A stretch of DNA of 64,000 nucleotides from Litorivivens lipolytica (GCF_014191715.1 NZ_JACHWY010000002.1:682001-746000); one strand, 5' to 3'. Shown: positions 15,548 to 25,610, counted from the first letter of the stretch. The notes: generated from the letters alone by a model not told the origin. A program made the numbers and translations.

Positions 15548-16554
15548 GTATACGCATGTTGATTAGCCGTACCGCGGTCGTACTGTTGAGTGTTGTTTTG
15601 GTTAGCGCCTGTACCTGGCGCGACCGCGCCAACGATTACCGTCAGGCGCAATTGTCAAAACCGCTGGTACTGCCGCCGGGCATTGAAAGCACCGCGCTGC
15701 ACGACAGTTACCGTGTTCCCGGTATCGAATCCCACGTGGTATTGCCGGGCGAGTTTTCTGTGCCCCAGCCCGATCCTCTGATCAAGGATGTAGAGCAGGG
15801 TGTGGTGCGCATTCAGAAAATGGGTGATGACCGCTGGGTACTGCTCGACGGTTCGCCCGGTCAGATCTGGCCGCGTCTGCGAGGTTTTCTAAATCTGGCG
15901 GGTTTTCCAGTGGCGCGCACTGATGCGGTTAACGGCATTATCGAGACAGGTTGGGTTCAGCCGCGCGGTGAGGAGCTGCCCCGCGAGCGATTCCGTTTTC
16001 GCATAGAGCAGGGTGTACAGCGTGGCACCAGCGAAATCTACGTGCTGCAGTCGGTGGTTGAAAATGATCAGGGTCGCTGGCCGCGGGGTTCCTTCAGTGA
16101 ACAGCGCGAGCAGGAAATGACCATGGCGCTGGCTCAGTATCTGGCGGATTCCGAGGCGGCTAGTAGTGTGTCGATGCTGGCGGAGCGCAATGCCGAGACC
16201 GGTGGCAAGATTTTTCTGGAAGCTGGTGATCCTCCATACATTCGCCTTTTGCTGCCCTTCGATCGGGCCTGGGCCTCACTTGAGAATGCGCTGGGCAAGG
16301 CGGGCTTTACCGTCGATGACCGGGATCGCAGTCAGGGGCGCTACTGGGTAAGCATCGACGAAGATAATGACGATGCACTCTGGTTCCGCCGTCTGATGAA
16401 AGACAAGGATCTCGACGGCAATGCGTTTATTGTGCAGATGATCAAAATCACTGATCAGGAAATGCAGATTCGGGTCGCTCCGCAGGAAGGCGAAGAGAGC
16501 GATGCGGATGTGATTGATCGCGTGCTGAAGCAGATCAAAGGATTTATTTCCTAG
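15544..16554 (+). CDS. bamC: Outer membrane protein assembly factor BamC
   Basis: An outer-membrane lipoprotein of the BAM complex that folds beta-barrel proteins. The 336-residue product has a lipoprotein signal ending VVLVSAC, then an unstructured N-terminal segment (DYRQAQLSKPLVLPPGIEST) like the region of E. coli BamC that wraps BamD. Two helix-grip domains follow (about 90-205 and 215-335; the second opens with PPYIRLLLPFDRAWASLENAL). The GTG start overlaps the dapA stop by four bases; an ATG twelve bases later is possible. The dapA-bamC order is conserved across gammaproteobacteria and supports the call. Confidence 0.9.
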   Translation: MSIRMLISRTAVVLLSVVLVSACTWRDRANDYRQAQLSKPLVLPPGIESTALHDSYRVPGIESHVVLPGEFSVPQPDPLIKDVEQGVVRIQKMGDDRWVLLDGSPGQIWPRLRGFLNLAGFPVARTDAVNGIIETGWVQPRGEELPRERFRFRIEQGVQRGTSEIYVLQSVVENDQGRWPRGSFSEQREQEMTMALAQYLADSEAASSVSMLAERNAETGGKIFLEAGDPPYIRLLLPFDRAWASLENALGKAGFTVDDRDRSQGRYWVSIDEDNDDALWFRRLMKDKDLDGNAFIVQMIKITDQEMQIRVAPQEGEESDADVIDRVLKQIKGFIS

Positions 16555-16587
16555 CTTTTAATTTATAACAACGCCAACAGAGCAATC

Positions 16588-17346
16588 ATGCGTTTTGCCT
16601 CTCTGGGAAGCGGCAGTCGCGGCAATGGCACACTGGTAGAAAGCAACAATACCTGCCTGCTGATCGACTGCGGCTTCACCATCAAGGACACTGAACGACG
16701 GCTGGCGCGGCTCGGTCGTCGCGTCGACGAGTTGAATGGCATTCTGGTCACTCACGAGCACTCCGACCATATCAAGGGCGTTGGCCCTCTGGCCCGCAAA
16801 TACAATCTCCCGGTTTTTGCCAGTCACGGCACGGCACTCTATGAGGGCTTGGGCAATGTGGCGGTTTTAAATGAAGTGAATACTCACGGCACCTTTACCG
16901 TGGGGGATATCGAAGTGTCAGCCGTGGCCGTACCGCACGATGCCCGTGAGCCTTGCCAGTACGTGTTTGCCCATCGGGATCGCCGTCTGGGTTTGCTAAC
17001 TGATCTTGGCAGCATTACGCCCTTTGTCGTCGAACAATACCGCCAGTGCGACGCGCTGGTGCTGGAGTTTAATCACGACATCGACATGCTGGCCATGGGC
17101 CCGTATCCCCCCAGCCTCAAGCGCCGGGTTGGCGGTGATTGGGGGCATTTGAATAATCGCCAGGCGGCGCAACTGCTGTCGATGGTGGAGCAGGCGCGAC
17201 TGCAGCACGTGGTGATGGCCCATATTAGCGAGAAGAACAACACGGTCGCGCTGGCTGAGGCTGCGCTGCAGACGGTTTTGGAGCGCAGCGAAGCCGCGAT
17301 ATCAGCGGATCAGGATGGGGGTTTTGACTGGTTGGCGATTGCCTGA
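16588..17346 (+). CDS. Metallo-beta-lactamase-fold hydrolase (YycJ/WalJ-like)
   Basis: A 252-residue cytoplasmic MBL-fold protein. The zinc motif THEHSDHIKG (HxHxDH) is at about residues 54-63, with further ligands in VPHDAREP, LTDLGS and AHISEKNN. The opening RFASLGSGSRGNGTL is typical of the YycJ/VicX-type group, some of which are reported as exonucleases. The gene follows bamC by 33 bp and is a common member of the dapA-bamC cluster in Pseudomonas and relatives. The substrate is uncertain; nucleic acid is the favoured guess. Confidence 0.87.
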   Translation: MRFASLGSGSRGNGTLVESNNTCLLIDCGFTIKDTERRLARLGRRVDELNGILVTHEHSDHIKGVGPLARKYNLPVFASHGTALYEGLGNVAVLNEVNTHGTFTVGDIEVSAVAVPHDAREPCQYVFAHRDRRLGLLTDLGSITPFVVEQYRQCDALVLEFNHDIDMLAMGPYPPSLKRRVGGDWGHLNNRQAAQLLSMVEQARLQHVVMAHISEKNNTVALAEAALQTVLERSEAAISADQDGGFDWLAIA

Positions 17347-17349
17347 AAA

Positions 17350-18453
17350 TCAGGCAATCAGGTCGAACTGGTCGCGCAGAATATCGATAATCTCGGCCTT
17401 GGGGTTATCTGACAGCACAAGCTTTTCACCGGTAATTTTTTCCGCAATGTCGACATAGGTTTTCGACACTTCCAGCATGACTGATTCCGGCAGGGCATTG
17501 TTCCGGGCCAGCGCATAGCGCTCTTCCATGCGGTCTTTATTCAGCAGAATGTCTGGGTCGGGGAAGTGGTTCAGCAGCAGCTGACGGAAGCCTTCCTTGG
17601 AGTTCTCGATAATCTTGCCGTTGCGGTAGGCTGCACCGTCCCAAATGCGTGAGGAATCCGGTGTGCCCACTTCATCCATGTAGATCAGCTTGTCGTTGCC
17701 GGCCGCGTCAGTGACGTAGCCAAACTCAAACTTGGTATCCACAAAAATCTGGTCGAGCTTGGCTAGCTCGCGGCTGATGACCGCAAAGCCCTCGCTCAAC
17801 AGTTTTTCGTATACGTTGATATCGTCTTGGCTGGCGAAGTTGAAAGCGCCGAAATGCTCTTCGATATTGCGCCGGGTGATATTGACGTCATCCTGTTCGG
17901 GTACGCCGGGCAGTCCTTTCAGAATGCCCTTGGTGGACGGTGTGATCAGCAGCTCTGGGAGCTTCTGGTCTTTCTGCAAGCCATCCGGCACTGCAATGCC
18001 ACAAAACTCTCTTTCCCCTTTGGCGTAGGCACGCCACATGGAGCCGGTGATGTACTGGCGGGCGATGGCTTCGATCATCACTGGCCGCGCTTTTTGCACG
18101 ATCCAGACAAAGGGGTGGGGGATGTCCAGAATATGGCTGTCCGCCAGACCTTCCTCGCGAAACAGGCCGAACCAGTGATTGGCAATGGCGTTCAGCGCGG
18201 CGCCTTTGCCGGGTATGCCCTGCAGGCCGCCCTCACCGTGCCATATGCATTCAAAGGCTGATATCCGGTCGCTGATCACCATTATGGCCAGCGGGGCGTC
18301 GGGCGCGACGTTGTAGCCCTTTTCCTGAATCAGCCGGCGGCTGTCCGCTTCAGTCAGCCAGTAAACAGAGCGGACCTTGCCGCTATGCACTGGCGCATCG
18401 GTGCGGATGGGCAGATCGTTGTTGACCGCCAAAACGGTGTCGGCAAGGCTCAT
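17350..18453 (-). CDS. purC: Phosphoribosylaminoimidazole-succinocarboxamide synthase, long form
   Basis: It joins CAIR and aspartate using ATP to make SAICAR in purine synthesis. The 367-residue protein carries SAICAR-synthetase motifs: [11 protein letters not shown] (nucleotide loop), [37 protein letters not shown] and [13 protein letters not shown]. It is about 130 residues longer than the E. coli-type enzyme (about 237) and belongs to a long form found in some gammaproteobacteria. Here it lies on the opposite strand, its stop 3 bp from the stop of the MBL gene. In Pseudomonas a short purC follows the MBL gene on the same strand. Confidence 0.94.
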   Translation of the reverse strand: MSLADTVLAVNNDLPIRTDAPVHSGKVRSVYWLTEADSRRLIQEKGYNVAPDAPLAIMVISDRISAFECIWHGEGGLQGIPGKGAALNAIANHWFGLFREEGLADSHILDIPHPFVWIVQKARPVMIEAIARQYITGSMWRAYAKGEREFCGIAVPDGLQKDQKLPELLITPSTKGILKGLPGVPEQDDVNITRRNIEEHFGAFNFASQDDINVYEKLLSEGFAVISRELAKLDQIFVDTKFEFGYVTDAAGNDKLIYMDEVGTPDSSRIWDGAAYRNGKIIENSKEGFRQLLLNHFPDPDILLNKDRMEERYALARNNALPESVMLEVSKTYVDIAEKITGEKLVLSDNPKAEIIDILRDQFDLIA

Positions 18454-18589
18454 GGTGGTGTCCCGTGTCGTGCTGACTGCAGCAAAACATCCCGCTCACC
18501 CGTGAATTGGCAGGGCGGCAGCATGGAGGTTAAAAGAAGGCGCCGATTCTAGCAGATCTGCCTGAACTGGCCATAGCGCGGGGAGCGGC

Positions 18590-19459
18590 TCAGGCTTGCT
18601 GCGATATCTCTTCTTCCCAGGGCTTGGGTTTTTTCCACTTTTTGTTGCTGAGCCACCAAGTTTCGGGCTGTTCGCGAGCAGAGCGTTCGCAAGCGTCGAT
18701 AAAACGCTCGAGAATGTCTGTGCCGCCGTTTTCATGGGGCGGCTCTGCGAGGATTTCCCAGCGAATACTGTAGTGGCCGCGGCTGATTCGGCGAGGGTGG
18801 ACAAATACCACTACTGACTGACCTGCTTCAGCAATGGTTTGGGGGCCGTAGTAGAAGGGGGCCGGCACACCGAAAAATGGGTGCCAGAAGCGCTTTTCCC
18901 GGCTGATGGGTGATTGATCGGCCGCCAGCAGCATGGCGCGAAAGGATTTGCGCTGGCGCAGTACTTCCCGGGCAACTTGCTTCATGGGCACTGGTTTGCC
19001 AAAGCGGGCGCGGCCGGCTTTGACTAAACGATCCATCTTTTCGTTGTGCAGAGGTTTGTAGACGCCTGCTACTGGGCAGGGTAGAGCCAGACAGATGCGG
19101 CCTACCAGCCACTCAATATTGGTTTGATGCAGGGTGAGAATCAGCATGGACTGCTGTTTCTCTATATAGGGCGCGAGTAGTTCCGGGTTTTCGACCGTGA
19201 CCCGCTGGCGCAATTCCTCTTCGCTCATACTGAAACCCTTCAGGGTTTCGATGGCGGCTTCGCTGAAATACCGTTGAAAATCCCGGCGAATACGCTTGCG
19301 CTCGGATTCCGGGGCATCCGGGAACATTATGCGGAGATTCTTATCTATGACTTTGCGTCGATAGCCGATGATATTGAAGGCCAGCACCCTGAGGCAGGCG
19401 GCCAGGCCATACAAAAGTGGCATAGGGACGCGGGACAAGACTGTGATCAGGGCGTTCAT
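18590..19459 (-). CDS. LpxL/HtrB-type lipid A acyltransferase
   Basis: A 289-residue inner-membrane acyltransferase of the lysophospholipid acyltransferase family that adds a secondary acyl chain to lipid A. The catalytic motif is HQTNIE (HX4E), preceded by MLILTLHQ. GVYKPLHNEKMDRLV and LLAADQSPI are the other characteristic blocks. One N-terminal hydrophobic helix (LLYGLAACLRVLAFNIIGY) anchors it. I chose the ATG at 19459 because family members start shortly before this helix; the longer reading frame adds 35 residues of unrelated character. No clear ribosome site is visible. It is divergent from the type II secretion operon. LpxL versus LpxM assignment is not possible here. Confidence 0.85.
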   Translation of the reverse strand: MNALITVLSRVPMPLLYGLAACLRVLAFNIIGYRRKVIDKNLRIMFPDAPESERKRIRRDFQRYFSEAAIETLKGFSMSEEELRQRVTVENPELLAPYIEKQQSMLILTLHQTNIEWLVGRICLALPCPVAGVYKPLHNEKMDRLVKAGRARFGKPVPMKQVAREVLRQRKSFRAMLLAADQSPISREKRFWHPFFGVPAPFYYGPQTIAEAGQSVVVFVHPRRISRGHYSIRWEILAEPPHENGGTDILERFIDACERSAREQPETWWLSNKKWKKPKPWEEEISQQA

Positions 19460-19619
19460 AGGGCTGTACTGCGGTGCTGGAGCGCGTATAGTAACGGAAA
19501 ATTCACAATCGCACTTTATAATAATCGGCCGATGTTGTGATGCTTGCCAGCAATCGGCCGCCAAAGGGGCCCGGTTTTTCCTGCCTAATGAGCCGGTGCC
19601 GGTAAGAGATACAGGTTTT

Positions 19620-20474
19620 ATGCAAACAGTTCAACGCTATATTCCGCTTGCGAGCACGCTGCTATTTGCGCTCGCCGGTTGGTTGGCGGCGCTGGTGATT
19701 TGGGAGCTGGTACTGTTGTTCACGCCAGCGAAAGTCGATCAGAGCGCTGCCGCTCCGGTTGCCGTCTCGGCGCCGGAGCCTGCAGCCTATGATCTCAATG
19801 CGCTGCTTGCAGTTCCACTTTTCGGTGAGGCGACTCAAACTGCTGTGGCCGCGCCGCTAACTGAAGATGTTAAGCGCAGTAACCTCCGTATTACTTTGAT
19901 GGGCGTGGTGGCTGGCGGCGAGACCGGTGTTGCCATTCTTAAGCACGATGGTCGCGAACACGCCTACAAAGTGGGCGACCAGCTGGATGTGCGTGAGACT
20001 ATCACGCTGGCTGCGGTTGCGCCGGAGTACGTGATCATTTCCCGTGCCAGCGGCAATGAAAAAATCGAGCTGGAAAAGCTCCGCCAGCGCAGCGGTCGCG
20101 ATGATATCCGCGTGGTGCAGCGCAGTAGTACTAACAGCAAGACGGTTAATCTCAATGATCCCTCCATTCGCCGTCTGGTCGGTGATCCAAGGCAGACCCT
20201 TAACAGCAACCCCCTGAGATTGACCCGTTATATTTCAGCCCAGCCCTATGTCGAAAACGGCAAGACTGTGGGCTTCCGCGTACAGGCCGGTCGAGACAAA
20301 CGCCTATTTGGTCAGCTCGGCCTTGAGGCGGGTGATGTGGTGACCGCCATCAACGGCCTGCGGGTGGGTGAAGCGCCGGTGAGCGATCTGTTAAACTCCG
20401 TCAACAACAGCCAATCCGTCGAGGTGGAAATCCGCCGCAACGGGCAGCAGCAGACTATAAGACTGAATCTATGA
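19620..20474 (+). CDS. gspC: Type II secretion system inner-membrane protein GspC
   Basis: It links the inner-membrane platform to the secretin. The 284-residue protein has a short cytoplasmic end, one transmembrane helix (about 10-34), a homology region (about 85-150, SNLRITLMGVVAGGETGVAIL) that binds GspD, and a C-terminal PDZ domain (about 200-284, LFGQLGLEAGDVVTAINGL). I start at the ATG at 19620 because the longer frame gives a non-family extension. The stop overlaps the gspD start. A TATAAT hexamer at 19517-19522 is a possible operon -10 box, but I see no good -35 box. Confidence 0.93.
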   Translation: MQTVQRYIPLASTLLFALAGWLAALVIWELVLLFTPAKVDQSAAAPVAVSAPEPAAYDLNALLAVPLFGEATQTAVAAPLTEDVKRSNLRITLMGVVAGGETGVAILKHDGREHAYKVGDQLDVRETITLAAVAPEYVIISRASGNEKIELEKLRQRSGRDDIRVVQRSSTNSKTVNLNDPSIRRLVGDPRQTLNSNPLRLTRYISAQPYVENGKTVGFRVQAGRDKRLFGQLGLEAGDVVTAINGLRVGEAPVSDLLNSVNNSQSVEVEIRRNGQQQTIRLNL

Positions 20475-22462
20475 TGAAAATTTTCCGGCGGGCAGGCAGC
20501 GTTCTGGTTCTGTCCCTGAGTGTTGCTTTGCTTCCAATGCCCGCAGTGGCCGAGGAGACCTTTGAACTCGATATGCGCGGTGTGGATATCCGCGAGTTCA
20601 TTAGTACGGTTGCCAAGCTGACCGACAAAACCATCATTATGGATGATCGCGTCAAGGGTGATGTAAACATCAAGAGCCCTCGCGAACTGAGTGCATCAGA
20701 GCTATACGAAGTGTTTCTGTTGCAGCTCGGCGTCAGCGGTTTTGCCGTGGTGGATATGGGCGGCGGCATTCTCAAGGTTATTCCTAATCAGGCGGCCAAG
20801 ATCGAGGGCATCCCTGTTCAGGTTGAAGGTGATGAGTCCCAGCAGAGCGAATCCATCATCACCCGGATTGTTCAGGTACAGAATGTCGATGTCGATAAAC
20901 TGATTCCGTCCCTGCGACCACTGATCGATAACCGTACGGGTGTGATCACGCCCTACAGTGCCTCCAACGTTATTTTGATTACTGACCGCGAATCCAACGT
21001 GCGCCGTCTGTTGCAGATTATTCAGCAGGTAGACAAGGCGGATTCCCAGTCCATGGAAACGGTGCCGCTGCAGAATGCGTCTGCCAAAGAGCTTGAGCGT
21101 ATTCTCACCAAGCTCATCAACGATCAGGCGAAAGAGCAGGGCACACCCAAGCCCATTATTACCTCTGATCTGCGCACGAACACGCTGGTTATTTTTGGTG
21201 ACCAGAATTCACGGGCCTATCTCAAACGACTGATCCGCGACCTCGACAGTGAAGTCAAAACCTCCTCCAACGTGCGTGTGCACTACCTGCGCTACGCCAA
21301 GGCAGAAGAAATGGTGCCGGTGCTGAAAAGTGTCAGCGAGGCCATGCTTAAGCAGGAAGGCGAGAAGGAATCCGCCAGTAAGAGCAATATCAATATCGAG
21401 GCCCATGAGCAGACTAACGCTATCGTGCTGTCGGGCAGCCCTCACATTATTCGCAATCTGGCGGAAGTGATCAGCAGCCTCGATATTCGCCGCGCTCAGG
21501 TATTGGTAGAAGCTATCATTATCGAGCTCACCGACCGCCGGGCGAAAGAACTCGGCGTGCAGTGGCTGTTCCGCGGCGATCCGAACGGTACCGCACCCAT
21601 CGGCGGAATTAACTTTGGTTCCACTGCGCCAGCCGGCATCTACAATGTGGCAACGGCTGCGAGTGCCGGTGGTGAAGTCCTCGCCGGTGCCCTCGGTAGC
21701 CTGCAAGGGGTATCACTGGGCGTAGGCAAGATCCGTGATAACAGTTTCAGCTTTGCCGCGCTGATGACCGCATTGGCAAGCGATACCGAGTCCAATATTC
21801 TGTCGACCCCAAGCCTCTTGACCCTCGACAATCAGGAAGCCTCGATTTTGGTGGGTAGTGAAGTGCCGGTCATCACCGGATCCACTGCCAGCAATAACAA
21901 CAGTAATCCCTTTCAGACCATTACCCGTCAGGAAATCGGTATCAAGCTGACCGTGACGCCGCAGATTAATGAAGGTGACGCGGTGCAGTTGAGTCTGGAG
22001 CAGGAAGTGTCGTCGCTGAGCGGCCTGTCGGCCTCTGACATCATTACCGACAAGCGAACCATCAGCACCTCGGTGCTGGTCAACGACAGCCAGACGATTG
22101 TACTGGGCGGCCTGATTGATGATGACATTCAGGAATCTACCGAGAAGGTGCCGATACTGGGTGACATGCCCATTATCGGGCGTCTGTTCCGCGCGGATCG
22201 TACCCAGAAAGTTAAGCGCAATTTGATGGTCTTTATTCGTCCGACTATCGTGCGCGATTCCGAGACCCTGCGCGGTCTGTCGTCGGAAAAGTACAACTAC
22301 ATTCGCGCCCAGCAAATCATGATGCATGAGGGTGGTATCAATCTATTCCCGGCGGCGAAAGCGCCCGTTTTGCCGGCTTGGACTGGGCTGGATCCTTCAC
22401 CGGCCGGTGTGATGCCAGAGCTGGAAGCCGACATAGATCCCTCAGCGCAGCCAGAGGAATAG
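20471..22462 (+). CDS. gspD: Type II secretion system secretin GspD
   Basis: The outer-membrane secretin, 663 residues. It has a signal peptide (residues 1-28, ending PAVAEE), the N0 domain (FELDMRGVDIREFISTVAKL), repeated N1-N3 domains (including HYLRYAKAEEMVPVLKSVSE), and the secretin core with VGSEVPVITGS and RTISTSVLVNDSQTIVLGGL. The C-terminal part includes KVKRNLMVFIRPTIVR, typical for secretins, and a short tail. No GspS pilotin gene is nearby, so targeting may depend on a distant one. It overlaps gspC by 4 bp and is followed after 9 bp by gspE. Confidence 0.97.
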   Translation: MMKIFRRAGSVLVLSLSVALLPMPAVAEETFELDMRGVDIREFISTVAKLTDKTIIMDDRVKGDVNIKSPRELSASELYEVFLLQLGVSGFAVVDMGGGILKVIPNQAAKIEGIPVQVEGDESQQSESIITRIVQVQNVDVDKLIPSLRPLIDNRTGVITPYSASNVILITDRESNVRRLLQIIQQVDKADSQSMETVPLQNASAKELERILTKLINDQAKEQGTPKPIITSDLRTNTLVIFGDQNSRAYLKRLIRDLDSEVKTSSNVRVHYLRYAKAEEMVPVLKSVSEAMLKQEGEKESASKSNINIEAHEQTNAIVLSGSPHIIRNLAEVISSLDIRRAQVLVEAIIIELTDRRAKELGVQWLFRGDPNGTAPIGGINFGSTAPAGIYNVATAASAGGEVLAGALGSLQGVSLGVGKIRDNSFSFAALMTALASDTESNILSTPSLLTLDNQEASILVGSEVPVITGSTASNNNSNPFQTITRQEIGIKLTVTPQINEGDAVQLSLEQEVSSLSGLSASDIITDKRTISTSVLVNDSQTIVLGGLIDDDIQESTEKVPILGDMPIIGRLFRADRTQKVKRNLMVFIRPTIVRDSETLRGLSSEKYNYIRAQQIMMHEGGINLFPAAKAPVLPAWTGLDPSPAGVMPELEADIDPSAQPEE

Positions 22463-22471
22463 GGCAGCGCC

Positions 22472-23950
22472 ATGCTGAGCTATACCTACGCCAAAAAACA
22501 TCAGGTCTTGCTGGAAGATGACGGTGAGACCTGCACCCTGCTGATCTGCGAGCAGACACCGCCGGAAGCCCTGACCGAAGTGCGTCGCGCGCTGGGCAGA
22601 CCATTGACGGCCAAGCGTTGTGACGCGGCGATTCTCGCGGAAAAAATCAACGCGGAATATCAGCAGCAGTCCGGTGCCGCGGGTATGGAAGCGATTGGCG
22701 ATATCAGCAACGAAGTCGATCTCGACAAGCTGATTGAGGACATACCCGAGTCGCAGGATCTGCTCGAATCCCAGGACGACGCGCCGGTTATCCGCTTGAT
22801 CAATGCCCTGTTCGCAGAGGCTCTGAAGCTCGGCGCGTCGGATATTCATATCGAAACCTACGAAAAAACCATGTCCGTGCGCCTGCGGGTAGATGGCATC
22901 CTGCAGGAAGTGCTCAGTCCCAACCGCCGCTTGGCACCGCTACTGGTGTCGCGGATCAAGGTAATGGCAAAGCTGGATATCGCGGAAAAACGCGTACCAC
23001 AAGATGGGCGCGTATCGTTGAAGATTGCCGGGCGCTCGGTGGATGTGCGGATCTCGACGATTCCTTCCAGTTACGGTGAGCGCGTTGTGATGCGTCTGTT
23101 AGACAAACAGGCGGCGCGAATTGACTTGGCTCATCTGGGGATGCCGAAGGGTACCCTTGAAAAATTCACCCAGCTTCTGAAAAACCCGAACGGCATTATT
23201 CTGGTCACCGGCCCGACGGGTTCCGGTAAAACCACCACGCTGTACGCAGGGCTGCAGCTGCTAAATGATCGCATCCGGAATATTCTGACCGTCGAAGACC
23301 CGATCGAATACGCGGTCGATGGCATCGGTCAGACGCAGGTAAACAGCAAAGTTGGGATGACCTTTGCGCGCGGTTTGCGGGCGATTCTGCGTCAGGATCC
23401 AGACGTAGTGATGGTCGGTGAGATTCGCGATGGCGAAACCGCCGAGATTGCTGTGCAGGCGAGTTTGACCGGTCACCTGGTCTTGTCGACCCTGCACACC
23501 AACAACGCCGTTGGTGCGATTACCCGTCTGGTCGATATCGGTATTGAGCCCTATCTGATTTCTTCCAGTCTGAAAGGTATTCTGGCCCAGCGACTGGTGC
23601 GTCGCCTGTGCAGTGAGTGCCGCGAACCTCACCCGATGGATGAGGCGGAAGCCGCCCTGTTGGGGGACCGTAACCTTACTGGCAGTACCGCCTATCTGGC
23701 GCGTGGTTGCGAATCCTGTCATCACACCGGTTATCGCGGTCGCAGCGGTATTTACGAACTGCTCACCGTAGACCGGAAAGTCAGCGAGCTGATCCACAAT
23801 GGCGCCGGAGAGCAGGCGATTGTTGATGCGGCGCGGGGGCAAATGACGCGCCTCTTGAGTGAGGGTCGCCGCTTGGTGCTCGAAGGCGTCACTAGCATTG
23901 ACGAAGTGCTGCGCAGCGTGCGCGAGGATTCCGACGATGCCGGCCTATGA
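22472..23950 (+). CDS. gspE: Type II secretion system ATPase GspE
   Basis: The cytoplasmic hexameric ATPase that powers pseudopilus assembly, 492 residues. The N-terminal domain recruits GspL. The Walker A motif GPTGSGKTT is at 247-255, the Asp box (LTVEDPIEY) and Walker B (DPDVVMVGEIRD) follow. A C-terminal zinc module has two CxxC pairs (CSEC and CESC) separated by 30-odd residues, as in canonical GspE. It is 9 bp after gspD and overlaps gspF by 14 bp. Confidence 0.97.
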   Translation: MLSYTYAKKHQVLLEDDGETCTLLICEQTPPEALTEVRRALGRPLTAKRCDAAILAEKINAEYQQQSGAAGMEAIGDISNEVDLDKLIEDIPESQDLLESQDDAPVIRLINALFAEALKLGASDIHIETYEKTMSVRLRVDGILQEVLSPNRRLAPLLVSRIKVMAKLDIAEKRVPQDGRVSLKIAGRSVDVRISTIPSSYGERVVMRLLDKQAARIDLAHLGMPKGTLEKFTQLLKNPNGIILVTGPTGSGKTTTLYAGLQLLNDRIRNILTVEDPIEYAVDGIGQTQVNSKVGMTFARGLRAILRQDPDVVMVGEIRDGETAEIAVQASLTGHLVLSTLHTNNAVGAITRLVDIGIEPYLISSSLKGILAQRLVRRLCSECREPHPMDEAEAALLGDRNLTGSTAYLARGCESCHHTGYRGRSGIYELLTVDRKVSELIHNGAGEQAIVDAARGQMTRLLSEGRRLVLEGVTSIDEVLRSVREDSDDAGL

Positions 23951-25154
23951 TTATGTGGCGCTGGATGCCAGCGGCAAGCGCCAGCGCGGCATTCTCGAGG
24001 CAGACTCCGACCGCTTAGCCCGGGCTCAGCTGCGCGAAAAGCAACTGATCCCGGTCGAGGTTAGCGAATCTCGAAAAAAACAGTCCGGTTCAGATGCAGG
24101 TTTTTCCCTGTTTCAGAGTGTCAGCGTTAACGACCTGTCGCTATTTACTCGCCATCTGGCAACCCTTGTGCAATCCGGTATTCCGCTGGAAGAAGCCCTG
24201 CACGCCACCGCGCGCCAGACGCGTCATCGCCGGCTACAATCGGTGGTAATGAGCCTGCGCTCGCGCGTGTTGGAAGGCCACAGCCTGGCCGATGGACTGC
24301 GCGACTTTCCGCGGGTGTTTTCGCCGGTATTTCGTTCGCTGGTGGCTTCCGGTGAGCAGTCCGGTGATCTCGGACAGGTGCTGGATCAACTGGCGGATTA
24401 CACCGAAAATGCGCAGAAATTGCGCTCCACCGTCACTCAGGCCATGGTCTATCCCATTGCCCTGACCGTGGTTGCGATTCTTGTTATTGGCGTGTTGATG
24501 GTCTACGTAGTGCCCAAGGTGGTGGCCCAGTTTGATCACTACGGTCAGACCTTGCCACTGCTGACGCGGATACTGATTACTATCAGTGAAGCCATGGCCA
24601 ATTACTGGATGCATGCGCTGGTGCTGCTGGGTCTTTTAATGCTGGCCGGGCGCTGGTGGATGAAAGACGAAGGTCGTCGCAAGCGGGTGCATAAACGCTT
24701 GCTGCGTTTGCCGGTGGTAGGCGACGTTCTGCTGTCGGTAGATTCTGCGCGTATGTTGCATACGCTGGGCATTTTGTTGGCGAGCGGAGTTTCCCTGATC
24801 GAAGCCATCAAGGTAGGTTTGGGCACGCTCAACAATTTGCACCTGCAGGAAGGCATGGCTCAGGTTGCCAATGATGTCCGCGAGGGCAAGAGCTTCAGCT
24901 TTGCCCTCCAGCAGATGAACGAGTTGCCGCCGATGGCGGTCTATATGATTACCAGCGGTGAGCAGAGCGGTGAGCTCGATACCATGGTGCGGCGCTCGGC
25001 CGATAACCTGGCCCGCGAGGTTGAAGCGCGGGTCAGTATTATGACCAGCCTGCTGGAGCCGCTGCTGATCGTCGGTATGGGGCTGGTCGTGGTCACCATC
25101 GTGTTGGCCATCCTGCTGCCTATTTTGCAGCTGAATAATCTTTCCGGTTTTTAA
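23937..25154 (+). CDS. gspF: Type II secretion system inner-membrane protein GspF
   Basis: The polytopic platform protein, 405 residues, with the duplicated GspF domain. The start at 23937 gives the family N-terminus MPAYDYVALDASGKRQRGI; the longer frame lies inside gspE. The two repeats run about 70-195 and 275-395 (LFTRHLATLVQSGIPLEEAL and MLHTLGILLASGVSLIEAIK). Three transmembrane segments are visible, the last at the C-terminus (LLIVGMGLVVVTIVLAILLP). It overlaps the end of gspE, consistent with tight co-expression. Confidence 0.96.
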   Translation: MPAYDYVALDASGKRQRGILEADSDRLARAQLREKQLIPVEVSESRKKQSGSDAGFSLFQSVSVNDLSLFTRHLATLVQSGIPLEEALHATARQTRHRRLQSVVMSLRSRVLEGHSLADGLRDFPRVFSPVFRSLVASGEQSGDLGQVLDQLADYTENAQKLRSTVTQAMVYPIALTVVAILVIGVLMVYVVPKVVAQFDHYGQTLPLLTRILITISEAMANYWMHALVLLGLLMLAGRWWMKDEGRRKRVHKRLLRLPVVGDVLLSVDSARMLHTLGILLASGVSLIEAIKVGLGTLNNLHLQEGMAQVANDVREGKSFSFALQQMNELPPMAVYMITSGEQSGELDTMVRRSADNLAREVEARVSIMTSLLEPLLIVGMGLVVVTIVLAILLPILQLNNLSGF

Positions 25155-25178
25155 CGCATTGAGAATCAAGAGGTGAGT

Positions 25179-25610
25179 GTGAATACAGTCAGACAACATC
25201 GCGCCGCGGGTTTTACCCTGCTGGAAATCATGGTCGTCATCGTTATTCTCGGTCTGCTGGTGTCTATCGTGGCGCCCAATGTGTTGCAGAACCAGGATCG
25301 GGCCATGGTTGAAAAAGCCCGTGCCGACATTGCCATGCTGGAGCAGGCGCTGGACATGTACAAGCTCGATAACCACACCTATCCGACGACCGATCAGGGA
25401 TTGGATGCGCTGGTGAATAAACCGACTTCGTCACCGGAGCCTCGCAATTACCGCAGTGACGGCTATATCAAACGCCTGCCGCAGGACCCTTGGGGTAATC
25501 AGTACCAGTACTTGCAACCGGGCGAGCACGGGCCCTTCGATCTCTACTCTACAGGCGCCGATGGCGATGAGGGTGGAGAGGATCTGGCCAGTGACATCGG
25601 CAACTGGTAA
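25179..25610 (+). CDS. gspG: Type II secretion system major pseudopilin GspG
   Basis: The major pseudopilin, 143 residues from this start. The prepilin peptidase site is G-FTLLEIM with Glu at +5, followed by a hydrophobic helix (VVIVILGLLVSIVAPNVL). The C-terminal globular part has the calcium-site region (QDPWGNQYQYLQPGEHG, DLYSTGADGDEGG). I prefer the GTG at 25179, spaced correctly from AGAGGTG, over the GTG two codons earlier. No prepilin peptidase gene (gspO/pilD) is present in the window, so processing must rely on one elsewhere. It overlaps gspH. Confidence 0.96.
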   Translation: MNTVRQHRAAGFTLLEIMVVIVILGLLVSIVAPNVLQNQDRAMVEKARADIAMLEQALDMYKLDNHTYPTTDQGLDALVNKPTSSPEPRNYRSDGYIKRLPQDPWGNQYQYLQPGEHGPFDLYSTGADGDEGGEDLASDIGNW

